Part shown: one piece after another, positions 46,232 through 55,201 of the stretch
How positions within the stretch are numbered: the first letter of the stretch is position 1
How the letters are laid out: each line of letters starts with the position of its first letter
Assembly: GCA_018268255.1 (NCBI GenBank)
Contig: JAFDWX010000005.1
Span: forward strand, 124,001 to 188,000
DNA: 64,000 nucleotides
Origin: Armatimonadota bacterium
GTDB taxonomy: Bacteria > Armatimonadota > Fimbriimonadia > Fimbriimonadales > Fimbriimonadaceae
Reading direction: 5' to 3'
Program-made: the position numbers and the translations under genes
Notes under the pieces: generated by a model
What the model was told of the DNA's origin: nothing
What the model saw: only the letters and a program-made list of their open reading frames with translations
Database searches by the model: none

Positions 46232-47851
46232 ATGACTCGTACTCTTCGCGTTTTTGGGGCAGTTCTTTTGACATTGGCGATCACCGCTTGCGGCTGGGCT
46301 CAAGGTGGTTCTGGCGGAGGATTCGGAGGTGGTCGAATCGGATCAGAGCAGGTCAATCTACCGGGCGATGGAGCCTTTATGGATTGGGCAAAGACCCAAA
46401 ACCAGACGATGGTTCTTTCTACGGGAGACCGCTTGGAATGGAAGATCAAACTTGAGAAGAATATGGGGCTGTGGGCCAGAGCCTCAAGCGGAAACGTCGA
46501 TCCTGCGTTGGAAATTTTCGATCCGAACGGAAAATCGATTGCAAAGAACGATGACATCCGCGATGGCAACCAGACCGCCCAGACTCTTATCTGCCCAGAT
46601 CACGAAGGTGAATACAAGGTCGTCATCAAGAGCTTTAAAGGAGCAGACGGAGGGCAGATCGCGGTCTCCTTTCGCACGTTCTACTTTCGCGACGCGACGA
46701 TGGGCCAACAAGTAAACCAGCCGCAATCGGAACCCGATCCATGGGTCTATCGGGCCAAAATCAAGAAGGACGAGATCGTATCTGTTGACGGAGGGCATCC
46801 AGCTTTTGGCATGGACAGCCTCCCCGTAGTCCCCATATCGACCACGTGGAACTCCGACAAGTATTTTTATCGTGCGGCTTCAGATACGACCGTACTCATG
46901 GTGCCCGAAGGCAACGAATCCCGCTCTTTCCGAGCCGATGTCGTTCCCCAGATCAAGGCTCAAATTGGGACGCGGGTCTCGAAAGTGCCTGGCGATATCG
47001 TTTGTTTGGAGTTTGATGCCAAGCCGGGCCAAGTTCTGCAATCGCTGTTTGCGAATTCCTCTAATTCGTCTCTGTACGGCTTTTCGTCCCGAGATGATAA
47101 GCCAGTAGGCACAAGAATCGAAGGCATAAGTACATGCCTTTTCAACAGCGCTGCTTACATTGTCAGGGAGGCAATCCCCGTTTGGATTTTCATGAATACT
47201 TCGAGCGATGGCCCTGGCCCGCTTCAAGATCTGGCACTGGACCTCACTCCAGGAAACCATGACCTCAAACTGCCCATGGGAGGAGAGCATTTCTTCCGAA
47301 TCCACGTGTCGCCGCTGGATGCATTCCAACTCACGCTCACCACAGCCGCGTTTGTGCCAGATATGGATCTCAAGACGAGCGAAGATCGAGTCCAAGAGGC
47401 GCAGAACGAACACAGTTCCCTCTCTTCTTGCGCCTTTGATTTTATCGGAACCCAAGATGAAATTTTGGTCTTCTCCACAATGTCGAGGGGCTTCGGTGGT
47501 GGTGGCAACTACACTCTCCGCTACACTCAGCAGCAGAAAATTAGCGCAACCATCAACACTCCGCTCAAAATCACCGACCAGAAGGCGATCATCCAGCTAG
47601 AGCCCAAGGCTTCAGACTTGGTCGCGATCAAGATTTCAGGCGACTCTCCGTTTTACGATCCCCCAATCTACAACTCAAAGGGTCAGCGGCTCAATCACTC
47701 AACGTATATGGGCCAGGAAGATCAGACCATCGTCATCGAGTTGCCCAAGGACCATTCGGGCCCGATCTTCTTACGTCCTAACCGAGAAGTCAAGAAGGTG
47801 GAATGCACAGTTACGTGGACGGTTTTGTCTAACGGAGTCGTCAAGAAGTAA
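46232..47851 (+). CDS. Exported protein with pre-peptidase C-terminal-like domain
   Basis: The ATG at 46232, preceded by GCAGGGGG, starts a signal peptide (RVFGAVLLTLAITACGWAQ). The mature 515 or so residues open with a Gly-rich stretch, then a domain resembling pre-peptidase C-terminal (PPC) sequence: MVLSTGDRLEWKIKLEKNMG, ALEIFDPNGKSIAKNDD, YKVVIKSF. The rest is beta-rich and unassigned. It stands alone on the plus strand between tuf and fusA, and a bidirectional hairpin separates it from fusA. Confidence 0.75.
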   Translation: MTRTLRVFGAVLLTLAITACGWAQGGSGGGFGGGRIGSEQVNLPGDGAFMDWAKTQNQTMVLSTGDRLEWKIKLEKNMGLWARASSGNVDPALEIFDPNGKSIAKNDDIRDGNQTAQTLICPDHEGEYKVVIKSFKGADGGQIAVSFRTFYFRDATMGQQVNQPQSEPDPWVYRAKIKKDEIVSVDGGHPAFGMDSLPVVPISTTWNSDKYFYRAASDTTVLMVPEGNESRSFRADVVPQIKAQIGTRVSKVPGDIVCLEFDAKPGQVLQSLFANSSNSSLYGFSSRDDKPVGTRIEGISTCLFNSAAYIVREAIPVWIFMNTSSDGPGPLQDLALDLTPGNHDLKLPMGGEHFFRIHVSPLDAFQLTLTTAAFVPDMDLKTSEDRVQEAQNEHSSLSSCAFDFIGTQDEILVFSTMSRGFGGGGNYTLRYTQQQKISATINTPLKITDQKAIIQLEPKASDLVAIKISGDSPFYDPPIYNSKGQRLNHSTYMGQEDQTIVIELPKDHSGPIFLRPNREVKKVECTVTWTVLSNGVVKK

Positions 47852-47863
47852 GAAAGCAAAAAG

Positions 47864-47897
47864 AGAGTTCTCTGGCCACATTTGACCAGAGAACTCT
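47864..47897. terminator. Bidirectional terminator between exported gene and fusA
   Basis: AGAGTTCTCTGG pairs perfectly with CCAGAGAACTCT, with TCGTTTTT after it on the plus strand and an A-rich foot before it (T-run on minus). It sits between convergent genes. Confidence 0.85.
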
Positions 47898-47919
47898 TCG
47901 TTTTTACGTAGGGTAGTTC

Positions 47920-50043
47920 CTACTTCCCTTGCTTGCCCATGATTTCCTGAGCAATGCTCGGCGGAACAGCTTCATAGTGCGAAGGCGTGACGTTGGGTGT
48001 CGCACGGCCCTGAGTGAGCGAGCGCAGAGTCGTCACGTAGCCAAACATTTCGGAAAGTGGAACGTGAGCATTGATGACGGTAACGCCACCGAGTGCCTGC
48101 TCCATTCCTTCCATGCGGCCTCGTCGCGAGTTGATGTCGCCCACGACGTCGCCAACATTCTGTTCCGGAGTCGTGACCTCCACGTGCATGATCGGCTCCT
48201 TGATAATCGGGCTCGCCTTCTTCATGCACTCCTTGAATCCAAGAATTCCAGCCTGCTTGAACGCGTTTTCGTTCGAGTCCACGTCGTGGTAGCTTCCATC
48301 CACAACGGTTACCTTCACGTCGACCACCGGATATCCCGCCAAGACGCCTTGACCCAGTGCTTCGCGCACACCTTTCTCGATTGCCGGAATGTATTCCTTG
48401 GGGATCGAACCGCCGACGACTTTGTTTTCAAAAATGAACCCTTGCCCGACTTCGAGCGGCTCCATTTCCAAAATACAAACGCCGTACTGACCCGAACCAC
48501 CCGTCTGGCGGACGAATCGGCCTTCGGCTTTGCTCTTGGAGGTCACGGTCTCGCGATAGGCAACCTGAGGCTTGCCCTGGTTTGCCTGGACACCAAACTC
48601 TCTGTTCAGGCGGTCCACGATAATTTCCAAGTGGAGCTCGCCCATTCCGCTGATGATGGTTTGGCCGCTTTCGGGGTCGGTAAAGACTCGGAATGTCGGA
48701 TCTTCCTCGGCCAGTCGCTGAAGCGACGTACCCAGCTTCTCCTGGTCCGCGCGGCTCTTTGGCTCGATCGCAATTTGGATAACCGGCTCAGGGAACTTGA
48801 TCGATTCCAGTGAGACAGGATGGTCATCAGCTGCAATCGTATATCCTGTGCGGACGTCGCTCAAACCGATCACGCCCACGATTTCGCCCGCATAGACCTC
48901 TTCGATGTCCTGCCGGTTATTCGCGTGCATTTCCATAATTCGGCCGATACGCTCGGTACGAGTACGGAATTCGTTCGTCTGCGGGTCGCGATAGCTGACG
49001 CTGACGGCCGTGCCCTTTTTGAGCACACCGCTGTAAACACGGATGAAGGTCAGGCGGCCAACATACTTGTCCGACATGATCTTGAACGCAAGGGCCGTAA
49101 ACGGATCTTTGTCGTCCGGCTGCCGAAGCAGTTCGTCTTCGGTCCGCGGGTTAACGCCCTTCACCGCGCCTGCATCAAGCGGAGACGGTAGGTATTCCAC
49201 AACGGCATCAACCATCGCCTGCACGCCCTTGTTCTTGAAGGATGAGCCCGAAATGCAGGGCACAAACTTGTTGGCGAGCACGCCGGTGCGGATAGCCGTG
49301 CGGATCTGATCTGCACTGAGCTCTTCGCCTTCCAGGAATCGCTCCATGATGGAGTCATCGAAGTCCGCAATGGATTCGATCATGGTTTCGCGCCATTTAT
49401 TGGCTTCATCCACCATGTTCGCAGGAATTTCGCCTTCTTCAAAGACCTTTCCGTCATCCGACTTGTAGATCGTGGCCTTCATGGTGATCAGGTCCACATA
49501 TCCCTGGTAGTTGGATTCAGCTCCGATAGGAATCTGGATGGGAGCAGCATTCGCGCCCAACCGATCTCGGAGTCGGCTCACGACACTATAAAAATCAGCG
49601 CCCAACCGGTCCATCTTGTTGACGTACGCGATTCGGGGAACCATGTACTTGTTCGCCTGACGCCAAACCGTTTCGGACTGCGGCTGAACTCCACCGACGG
49701 CGCAATAGACGGCGACCAAGCCATCCAACACGCGCAGCGACCGTTCCACTTCAACGGTAAAGTCGACGTGGCCCGGAGTGTCGATGATGTTGATCTTGTG
49801 CTCGGGCTTGTCACCATTCGAACCGCGCCAGAAACACGAAGTTGCAGCAGAGGTGATCGTGATGCCTCGCTCCTGCTCCTGCTCCATCCAGTCCATCGTG
49901 GCGGCACCGTCATGGACTTCGCCGATCTTGTGCGACTTTCCGGTGTAATACAGAATTCGCTCGGTGGTAGTGGTTTTACCGGCGTCGATGTGAGCAGCGA
50001 TACCGATATTGCGGACTAGTTCAAGAGGGTGGCTACGGGGCAT
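47920..50043 (-). CDS. fusA: Elongation factor G
   Basis: The 707-residue product has [17 protein letters not shown] (G1), [36 protein letters not shown] and [10 protein letters not shown], followed by the EF-G domains II-V ([40 protein letters not shown]). It drives translocation on the ribosome. It is the third gene of the str operon, 27 nt after rpsG. Canonical full length. Confidence 0.98.
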   Translation of the reverse strand: MPRSHPLELVRNIGIAAHIDAGKTTTTERILYYTGKSHKIGEVHDGAATMDWMEQEQERGITITSAATSCFWRGSNGDKPEHKINIIDTPGHVDFTVEVERSLRVLDGLVAVYCAVGGVQPQSETVWRQANKYMVPRIAYVNKMDRLGADFYSVVSRLRDRLGANAAPIQIPIGAESNYQGYVDLITMKATIYKSDDGKVFEEGEIPANMVDEANKWRETMIESIADFDDSIMERFLEGEELSADQIRTAIRTGVLANKFVPCISGSSFKNKGVQAMVDAVVEYLPSPLDAGAVKGVNPRTEDELLRQPDDKDPFTALAFKIMSDKYVGRLTFIRVYSGVLKKGTAVSVSYRDPQTNEFRTRTERIGRIMEMHANNRQDIEEVYAGEIVGVIGLSDVRTGYTIAADDHPVSLESIKFPEPVIQIAIEPKSRADQEKLGTSLQRLAEEDPTFRVFTDPESGQTIISGMGELHLEIIVDRLNREFGVQANQGKPQVAYRETVTSKSKAEGRFVRQTGGSGQYGVCILEMEPLEVGQGFIFENKVVGGSIPKEYIPAIEKGVREALGQGVLAGYPVVDVKVTVVDGSYHDVDSNENAFKQAGILGFKECMKKASPIIKEPIMHVEVTTPEQNVGDVVGDINSRRGRMEGMEQALGGVTVINAHVPLSEMFGYVTTLRSLTQGRATPNVTPSHYEAVPPSIAQEIMGKQGK

Positions 50044-50070
50044 AAAGTTGTTCGTGTCTCCAGAATCAGA

Positions 50071-50544
50071 TTAGAACCGATAGTGGGAGAACGCTTTGTT
50101 GGCGTCTGCCATTCGGTGAGTGTCTTCTTTCTTTTTTACAGAAGCACCGGTATTGTTATACGCATCGACAAACTCCGCTGTGAGCTTGTCCACCATACTT
50201 TTTCCGCTGCGGCGTCGAGAGTATTCGACCAGCCATCGGAAAGCGAGGGTGCGCTTGCGACCGGGCCGTACTTCCATCGGCACCTGGTAGGTTTGACCGC
50301 CCACGCGGCGGGGGCGGACCTCAAAGACCGGCATCACGTTTTGGATCGCTTTCTCAAAAATCTCGATCTCAGAAACTCCTTCGAGCTTCTCAGAGGCATT
50401 TTTCAGCGACGTATAGACAATGTGTTCGGCGATGGCTTTCTTGCCATCCAACATCAAACGGTTGATAAAACGCTGCACCAGCTCACTGCCGTAAACAGGA
50501 TCCGGGTTGATGGCGCGCGGTTCGATTCGTCCTTTTCGTGGCAT
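50071..50544 (-). CDS. rpsG: 30S ribosomal protein S7
   Basis: The 157-residue product matches S7: [54 protein letters not shown] and [37 protein letters not shown]7 nucleates the head of the small subunit and is a typical regulator of the str operon. It lies 16 nt after rpsL. Confidence 0.98.
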   Translation of the reverse strand: MPRKGRIEPRAINPDPVYGSELVQRFINRLMLDGKKAIAEHIVYTSLKNASEKLEGVSEIEIFEKAIQNVMPVFEVRPRRVGGQTYQVPMEVRPGRKRTLAFRWLVEYSRRRSGKSMVDKLTAEFVDAYNNTGASVKKKEDTHRMADANKAFSHYRF

Positions 50545-50560
50545 CTCTTTCTAAATCTCC

Positions 50561-50950
50561 TTACTTCTTGCCAGCATCCTGCTTGGGTCGCTTGGCGCCG
50601 TACTTGGATCGGCCCTGCTTTCGGTTGGATGTACCCGAAGTCTGCTGGGTGCCACGGACGATGTGGTAGCGCACGCCCGGGAGGTCCTTAACGCGGCCCC
50701 CGCGAACAAGCACAACCGAGTGCTCCTGAAGGTTATGTCCGATGCCTGGGATATAGGCCGTAACTTCGACTCCGTTGGTCAAACGCACACGAGCCACTTT
50801 GCGCAGAGCTGAGTTCGGCTTCTTGGGCGTTTGGGTTCGGACGATCGTGCAAACTCCTCGCTTGAAGGGGTTGCCCTTAAGCGCGGGAGCTTTCGATTTT
50901 TCGGCGGGCGTTCTCCGCCCTTTTCGAACAAGCTGGTTAACTGTCGGCAT
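50561..50950 (-). CDS. rpsL: 30S ribosomal protein S12
   Basis: The 129-residue product matches S12: [71 protein letters not shown]. The PKKPNSA segment carries the lysine where streptomycin resistance substitutions occur; here it is the sensitive-type Lys. First gene of the str operon; CTGAGGAATGA precedes its ATG. Confidence 0.98.
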   Translation of the reverse strand: MPTVNQLVRKGRRTPAEKSKAPALKGNPFKRGVCTIVRTQTPKKPNSALRKVARVRLTNGVEVTAYIPGIGHNLQEHSVVLVRGGRVKDLPGVRYHIVRGTQQTSGTSNRKQGRSKYGAKRPKQDAGKK

Positions 50951-50997
50951 TCATTCCTCAGGTTCTACTTTGGTTGCTTTCTCCTCAGAGCTGACAT

Positions 50998-51024
50998 AAA
51001 AAAGCCCTGCAGAATTCGCAGGGG
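50998..51024 (-). terminator. Intrinsic terminator in the str operon leader (candidate attenuator)
   Basis: On the minus strand CCCTGC pairs with GCAGGG (loop GAATTCT), followed by C and seven T residues, 48 nt upstream of the rpsL ATG. No minus-strand gene lies upstream for over 460 nt, so it does not end another operon; it fits an attenuator that controls read-through into rpsL. Confidence 0.65.
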
Positions 51025-51127
51025 TACACAGACATCGGGTTCGTTTTGCGGTTTTGACGTACGAATTCCGAGCGCCGGTGACCTCCTAATTTGCGTCTTT
51101 AAGGGAATACACCCTCAAAGCATCGTG

Positions 51128-51157
51128 ATTATTACGCACCACAAGCGCGTGTGTCAA
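51128..51157 (-). promoter_or_regulatory. Promoter of the rpsL-rpsG-fusA operon
   Basis: On the minus strand a perfect TTGACA (51152-51157) is followed after 18 nt by AATAAT (51128-51133), giving a sigma-70-type promoter. Transcription would start near 51121, producing a leader of about 170 nt ahead of rpsL. The leader carries AGGAGGT (complement of 51081-51087) without an obvious following start codon. The rest of 50951-51413 shows no gene. Confidence 0.65.
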
Positions 51158-51413
51158 GTCCACGCGTGCGGGATTCCTATCTCCAGCGGTCCAAACCGAG
51201 GAACCCCTTAGCCAAATTCGAGTTGCTCACCGATCAGACCGGTAATAACGCGGGATCAACGGCTTTTTTTGTCATATGCGCCACAACATATACACCCTAC
51301 TGTGATAGAGTATGGACATATCCCCGCGTTGGTGTTGCGGGCCCGATTCTCTAATAATAACCGGCTGCCATACCGCGCGGAGAGACAAAGTCAGTCCGTG
51401 ATTGGTGGTACTC

Positions 51414-52613
51414 ATGAAATTTGGTCGTTTGGTTCTTGGCGCGCTCGCGGTTCTTTCCGCATCGAACTTGCTTGCTTCAGAAGTCGCACATTACTCCTTT
51501 GATGAGGGCAAAGGAATCAACATTGCCGATTCTTCCGGCACCGGAAACTTCGGCGCGCTCGTAAACGCTCTGACAGACACTTGGACCATGGGGCGGTTCC
51601 GTACTGCCCTCTACTTCAATGGGACAACTGGGCCGAACTGTGCCCGCGTGGAAATTCCCGACAGCGTTTCTCTTCGACTCTCCAAGTCGCTGACGTTTGC
51701 CGCCTGGGTTCGAAGCGACGATACGGGCCGCGACGCACCCATCTTAGCGAAAGAAGGTCCCAACGGGACCCTTTCCTATTGGTTTGGCACGTATGGACCA
51801 TCGGGCGGGGGCCACTGGGGATGCCTGATGGACCAAGATGGCAACCAAACATGGGACTTCAATGGTCGAGACCAAGGCTCGGTGCCGGGTGGAGTCTGGA
51901 CTCACCTCGCCGTAACGTGGGATGGTACGACCGTAAAGTACTTCGTCAACGGATCGCAAACCAACCAGGCAACATGGACCGGAACGATCCACTCATCCGA
52001 TGCACGGGTCTTCATCGGGTCCAACGCCGAGTACACCTTCCAAAGCAACCATACGGCTTTCCGAGGTGCGATCGATGAGGTCCATATCTATAACGAGGCT
52101 CTCCCCGCCTCGGAGATCCTGTCTCTGGCTTCCCTTCCTTACGAGGGTGATGTTACGGGACAAATCGTGCTCCAGCATTTCGCCCACCCCGAAGGAGAAA
52201 TCGTGGCGCTCGAGGTTGTGGATGATCAGGGCAATGTGCTGGAATCTCAGAATCTGGTGCTGGGTCCCCTGGGAGACTATCTCTTTACGACCGGCGTGCG
52301 CGGAACTAAGACGCTCCGGTTCAAGGGTCGCCACTGGCTTTCCAAGGTGGTTCCGAATGTCAATCTGGACCAGGGCCAGTGGGGCAGAACAACCACGCTG
52401 CTGAATGGCGACGTCGATGGAGACAACTCGGTGACCGTTTTCGATTACCTCGTCTTGTCCGACTACTTCGATCTGAACTCGTCTGCTTCCAATTGGTTCA
52501 TGGTCGGTTCCAACGGGTCCGCGCCCGAATCCGCCGACTTGGATGGCGACGGCTCGATCACGGTATTCGACTACCTCATCCTGAGCGAGAACTTCGACAA
52601 AAACGGCGAGTGA
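51414..52613 (+). CDS. Exported LamG-domain protein with dockerin-type tail
   Basis: The 399-residue product has a signal peptide (RLVLGALAVLSASNLLAS). Residues 22-240 form a LamG/concanavalin-like sandwich (VAHYSFDEGKGINIADSSG to GAIDEVHIYNEALPASEI). A 75-residue beta domain (DVTGQIVLQHFAHPEGEIV, LGPLGDYLFTTG) precedes two dockerin loops, DVDGDNSVTVFD and DLDGDGSITVFD. Its role is probably extracellular glycan or cell-surface binding. It diverges from rpsL and is followed by another dockerin gene. Confidence 0.85.
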   Translation: MKFGRLVLGALAVLSASNLLASEVAHYSFDEGKGINIADSSGTGNFGALVNALTDTWTMGRFRTALYFNGTTGPNCARVEIPDSVSLRLSKSLTFAAWVRSDDTGRDAPILAKEGPNGTLSYWFGTYGPSGGGHWGCLMDQDGNQTWDFNGRDQGSVPGGVWTHLAVTWDGTTVKYFVNGSQTNQATWTGTIHSSDARVFIGSNAEYTFQSNHTAFRGAIDEVHIYNEALPASEILSLASLPYEGDVTGQIVLQHFAHPEGEIVALEVVDDQGNVLESQNLVLGPLGDYLFTTGVRGTKTLRFKGRHWLSKVVPNVNLDQGQWGRTTTLLNGDVDGDNSVTVFDYLVLSDYFDLNSSASNWFMVGSNGSAPESADLDGDGSITVFDYLILSENFDKNGE

Positions 52614-52789
52614 GCTTTGAAGTGATTTTGAATAGGACTTAAAAGCCGAATACATAGATCATAGCGAAATTCCTCCTTGATCAGGTGAAACCATTATAAG
52701 TAACTAAATCTGTCAAAAATATCGCATAAGTCTCGACTAACCCACAAAATTGCTGGTACGGTGTCTCGAAATCGTGCTATGGTTTCAAG

Positions 52790-53728
52790 ATGGTCAAAAG
52801 ACTATTAATTTGCACTTTGGCGCTTGGGTGCAGTTTGGGCACGTCGGCAAGCCAATTTACCATCACATATGCGGATACTGCTGGGTCAGGGGAAGTTCGT
52901 TCGGAAACAATTATGCAGAATCAGTACGAGGCGGATACCGATTCAAATCCGCAGATCGGCCACTATGCATACAGTTTCTCATTCGAAACCGAGTTCAGTG
53001 AGTACGAAACTCTCGACGTCTTGGACGAAGCAGTAGACAAGTGGACCTTTTCCAACTCGACGTCATTTGCGCAGGGCTTCTATACAGATAATACGAGCTG
53101 CGTGCTGGTCGATTCTTCGGGAAGTGCAATCTCTTCGGATGCAAGCTCGATGACGATGAACGGTCCTTGGGAGTCTGGAACGTTCAGTTCACGATCAAGT
53201 TCATTCGGGGGCCAAGACGTGACCATTCATGGTGGGCAGGTATTGGCGGTCAATGGAGTCTATATGCCTGCTCCGGGAGTCCTTCGAGGCGACGTGACAT
53301 TCAATGGCTGGGGCGCCAGCTATTCAGCACGCCAGGTTGACGTGATCCTAGTTGACCCCTCGAACAAAGCCACAACGTTCGCGGCGGTGACTCTGTTGGG
53401 AAGCGGAACATTTGCGATCCAAACAAACTTAGGTGGCACACAGCGGGTTTTCGTAAAGTCGGAAGGACATTTGATGCAATTTGCTGGCACTGTAAATCTC
53501 GATTCAGCCGGCTCCGTGGTTGCCCCGAGCCTCACCCCAGGAGATATTGACGGCGACAATGTCACTTCGGTGTTCGACTATCTCCTTCTGTCGGAAGCGT
53601 TCGATACAACTGTTGGCGATGCGAAGTACAGGCCTGCAGCCGACCTAGACGGAGATCAGACTATCACCGTCTTTGATTACCTTCTATTCTCCACTTACTT
53701 CGATCTAGTCGGTGACGAACCTTTGTAA
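52790..53728 (+). CDS. Exported PEP-like beta protein with dockerin-type tail
   Basis: The 312-residue product has a signal peptide (LLICTLALGCSLGTSAS). The first 180 residues are Ser/Thr-rich beta sequence without an assigned family. A beta domain follows (VLRGDVTFNGWGASYSARQVDVILVD, TLLGSGTFAIQT), like that in the LamG protein, then two calcium loops, DIDGDNVTSVFD and DLDGDQTITVFD. It converges on the Lrp gene with only 13 nt between stop codons. Low composition bias; likely surface or cell-wall associated. Confidence 0.8.
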   Translation: MVKRLLICTLALGCSLGTSASQFTITYADTAGSGEVRSETIMQNQYEADTDSNPQIGHYAYSFSFETEFSEYETLDVLDEAVDKWTFSNSTSFAQGFYTDNTSCVLVDSSGSAISSDASSMTMNGPWESGTFSSRSSSFGGQDVTIHGGQVLAVNGVYMPAPGVLRGDVTFNGWGASYSARQVDVILVDPSNKATTFAAVTLLGSGTFAIQTNLGGTQRVFVKSEGHLMQFAGTVNLDSAGSVVAPSLTPGDIDGDNVTSVFDYLLLSEAFDTTVGDAKYRPAADLDGDQTITVFDYLLFSTYFDLVGDEPL

Positions 53729-53741
53729 TAACCGCAGGTAA

Positions 53742-54212
53742 CTAAAGGGGCAGTCGGACGGAGTCTTTGTTCTTGGCCAACACAAAGGATGTTACAACGC
53801 GGCTGACCCCTGCCACTTTGGTGAGCTTTTGGGTGATGAATTCCTGGTACGCCTGCATATCTTCCACCACCACTTCGAGCATGTAGTCGAACTCGCCGCT
53901 GACGTGATAGCAGGAGACCACCTCGGGAAGCTTGACGAGCATGGCACGGAACTTCTCGACTGGCTGGGGTTCCGGCAAAACGAGATTAATGTGGACAAAC
54001 GCGGTGAGACTGAACCCGAGCCGCTCTGAATCCAGCAGAGCCGCGTACCCCTTGATAATGTGCATCTCCTCCAGCTTGCGAACTCGCTGGAGGACACTCG
54101 GGGCGCTTAATCCAACCTGACGCGCCAAATCAGCATGCGTTGTCCGGCCATCTTCCTGCAACAATCGCAGGATGTTCAGATCGATGTCGTCCAACTCGTC
54201 GCGAAGGGACAT
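53742..54212 (-). CDS. Lrp/AsnC family transcriptional regulator
   Basis: The start at 54212 gives 156 residues: an N-terminal HTH (LDDIDLNILRLLQEDGRTTHADLARQVGLSAPSVLQRVRKLEEMHII) and a C-terminal RAM effector domain (VVSCYHVSGEFDYMLEVVVEDMQAYQEFI). It is 8 nt after pdhB on the same strand, so it is the third gene of that operon and may control it in response to an amino acid or 2-oxoacid. The target genes are inference. Confidence 0.92.
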   Translation of the reverse strand: MSLRDELDDIDLNILRLLQEDGRTTHADLARQVGLSAPSVLQRVRKLEEMHIIKGYAALLDSERLGFSLTAFVHINLVLPEPQPVEKFRAMLVKLPEVVSCYHVSGEFDYMLEVVVEDMQAYQEFITQKLTKVAGVSRVVTSFVLAKNKDSVRLPL

Positions 54213-54220
54213 GCCTTCCT

Positions 54221-55201
54221 TTACTTGATCTTTTCGATAGCTTTCAGAACGTCGTTCTCGTTCGGGATGCAAAGCAGTTCGAGTTTACGAACATAGGGCA
54301 TCGGAACGTTCAGTCCGCCGACTCGAACCACTGGCGCGTCCAAATCATCAAAGCAATCCTCAACAATCCGCGCTGCGATTTCGGCACCAAAGCCACCGCT
54401 CTTCCAGTCTTCGTAAACCACCACAGCCCTGTGCGTTTTGCGAACCGAATTGTAAATGGTCTCGGTATCCAACGGAAGGAGCGAGCGTACATCGACGACC
54501 TCTGCAGAGATGCCTTGCTCGGCGAGTTTCTCAGCCGCGGCAAGACACACGTGGGTCATGCGGGAGTAGCCAATCAGGGTCATATCCGACCCTTGGCGAA
54601 CGACATTCGCCTTGCCGAATGGCACCGACTTCCCTTCTCCCACGGTGATCGAAGCTTTGAGACCGTACAAGCCTGGATTCTCGGTGAAGATGACCGGATT
54701 GTCGTCGCGAATCGCGGTTCGAAGCATGCCGTAAGCATCCTCCACCGTCGCGGGAGCCACAACTTTCAGTCCTGGAACGTGCGCGTACCAGCCTTCCATC
54801 GAGTGGGAGTGCTGGGCAGAAAGCTGATTGGCGGCGCCGCCGGGACCACGAATGACGAGCGGAACCTTCGCCTGACCGCCGGTCATGTACCGCATCTTGG
54901 CAGCGTGGTTGATGGTTTGATCCAGCGCCAAAATCGAGAACGACATGGTCATCATCTCGACGATGGGTCTCAGACCTACGAGCGCGGCGCCGGTGGCGAT
55001 TCCCACGATTCCCGGCTCGACAATCGGGGTGTCCACAATTCGTTTCGGACCGTACTTATCGAAAAGCCCTTGGGTAACGCGAAACGTGCCCTGGTACCGT
55101 CCGATATCCTCTCCCATAACGAGCACATTGGGATCGGAATCCATTTCTTCGATAATGCATGTTCGCAGCGCCTCGCGGTAGGTTAGCTCTTGGAGCGGCA
55201 T
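54221..55201 (-). CDS. pdhB: Pyruvate (2-oxoacid) dehydrogenase E1 component, beta subunit
   Basis: The 326-residue product matches E1 beta: LTYREALRTCIIEEMDSDPNVLVMGEDIGRYQGTFRVTQGLFDKYG, DTPIVEPGIVGIATGAALVGLRPIVE and RGPGGAANQLSAQHSHSMEGW. With the alpha subunit it decarboxylates a 2-oxoacid using thiamine diphosphate. The ATG shares its A with the alpha stop codon (TAATG). No E2 or E3 gene lies in the window, so the exact substrate (pyruvate, acetoin or branched chain) is inferred. Confidence 0.95.
   Translation of the reverse strand: MPLQELTYREALRTCIIEEMDSDPNVLVMGEDIGRYQGTFRVTQGLFDKYGPKRIVDTPIVEPGIVGIATGAALVGLRPIVEMMTMSFSILALDQTINHAAKMRYMTGGQAKVPLVIRGPGGAANQLSAQHSHSMEGWYAHVPGLKVVAPATVEDAYGMLRTAIRDDNPVIFTENPGLYGLKASITVGEGKSVPFGKANVVRQGSDMTLIGYSRMTHVCLAAAEKLAEQGISAEVVDVRSLLPLDTETIYNSVRKTHRAVVVYEDWKSGGFGAEIAARIVEDCFDDLDAPVVRVGGLNVPMPYVRKLELLCIPNENDVLKAIEKIK

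Noticed and set aside
51414-53728. Cellulosome components
   Set aside because: Dockerin-type loops are present but no cohesin or scaffoldin gene lies in the window, and LamG is not a catalytic module.
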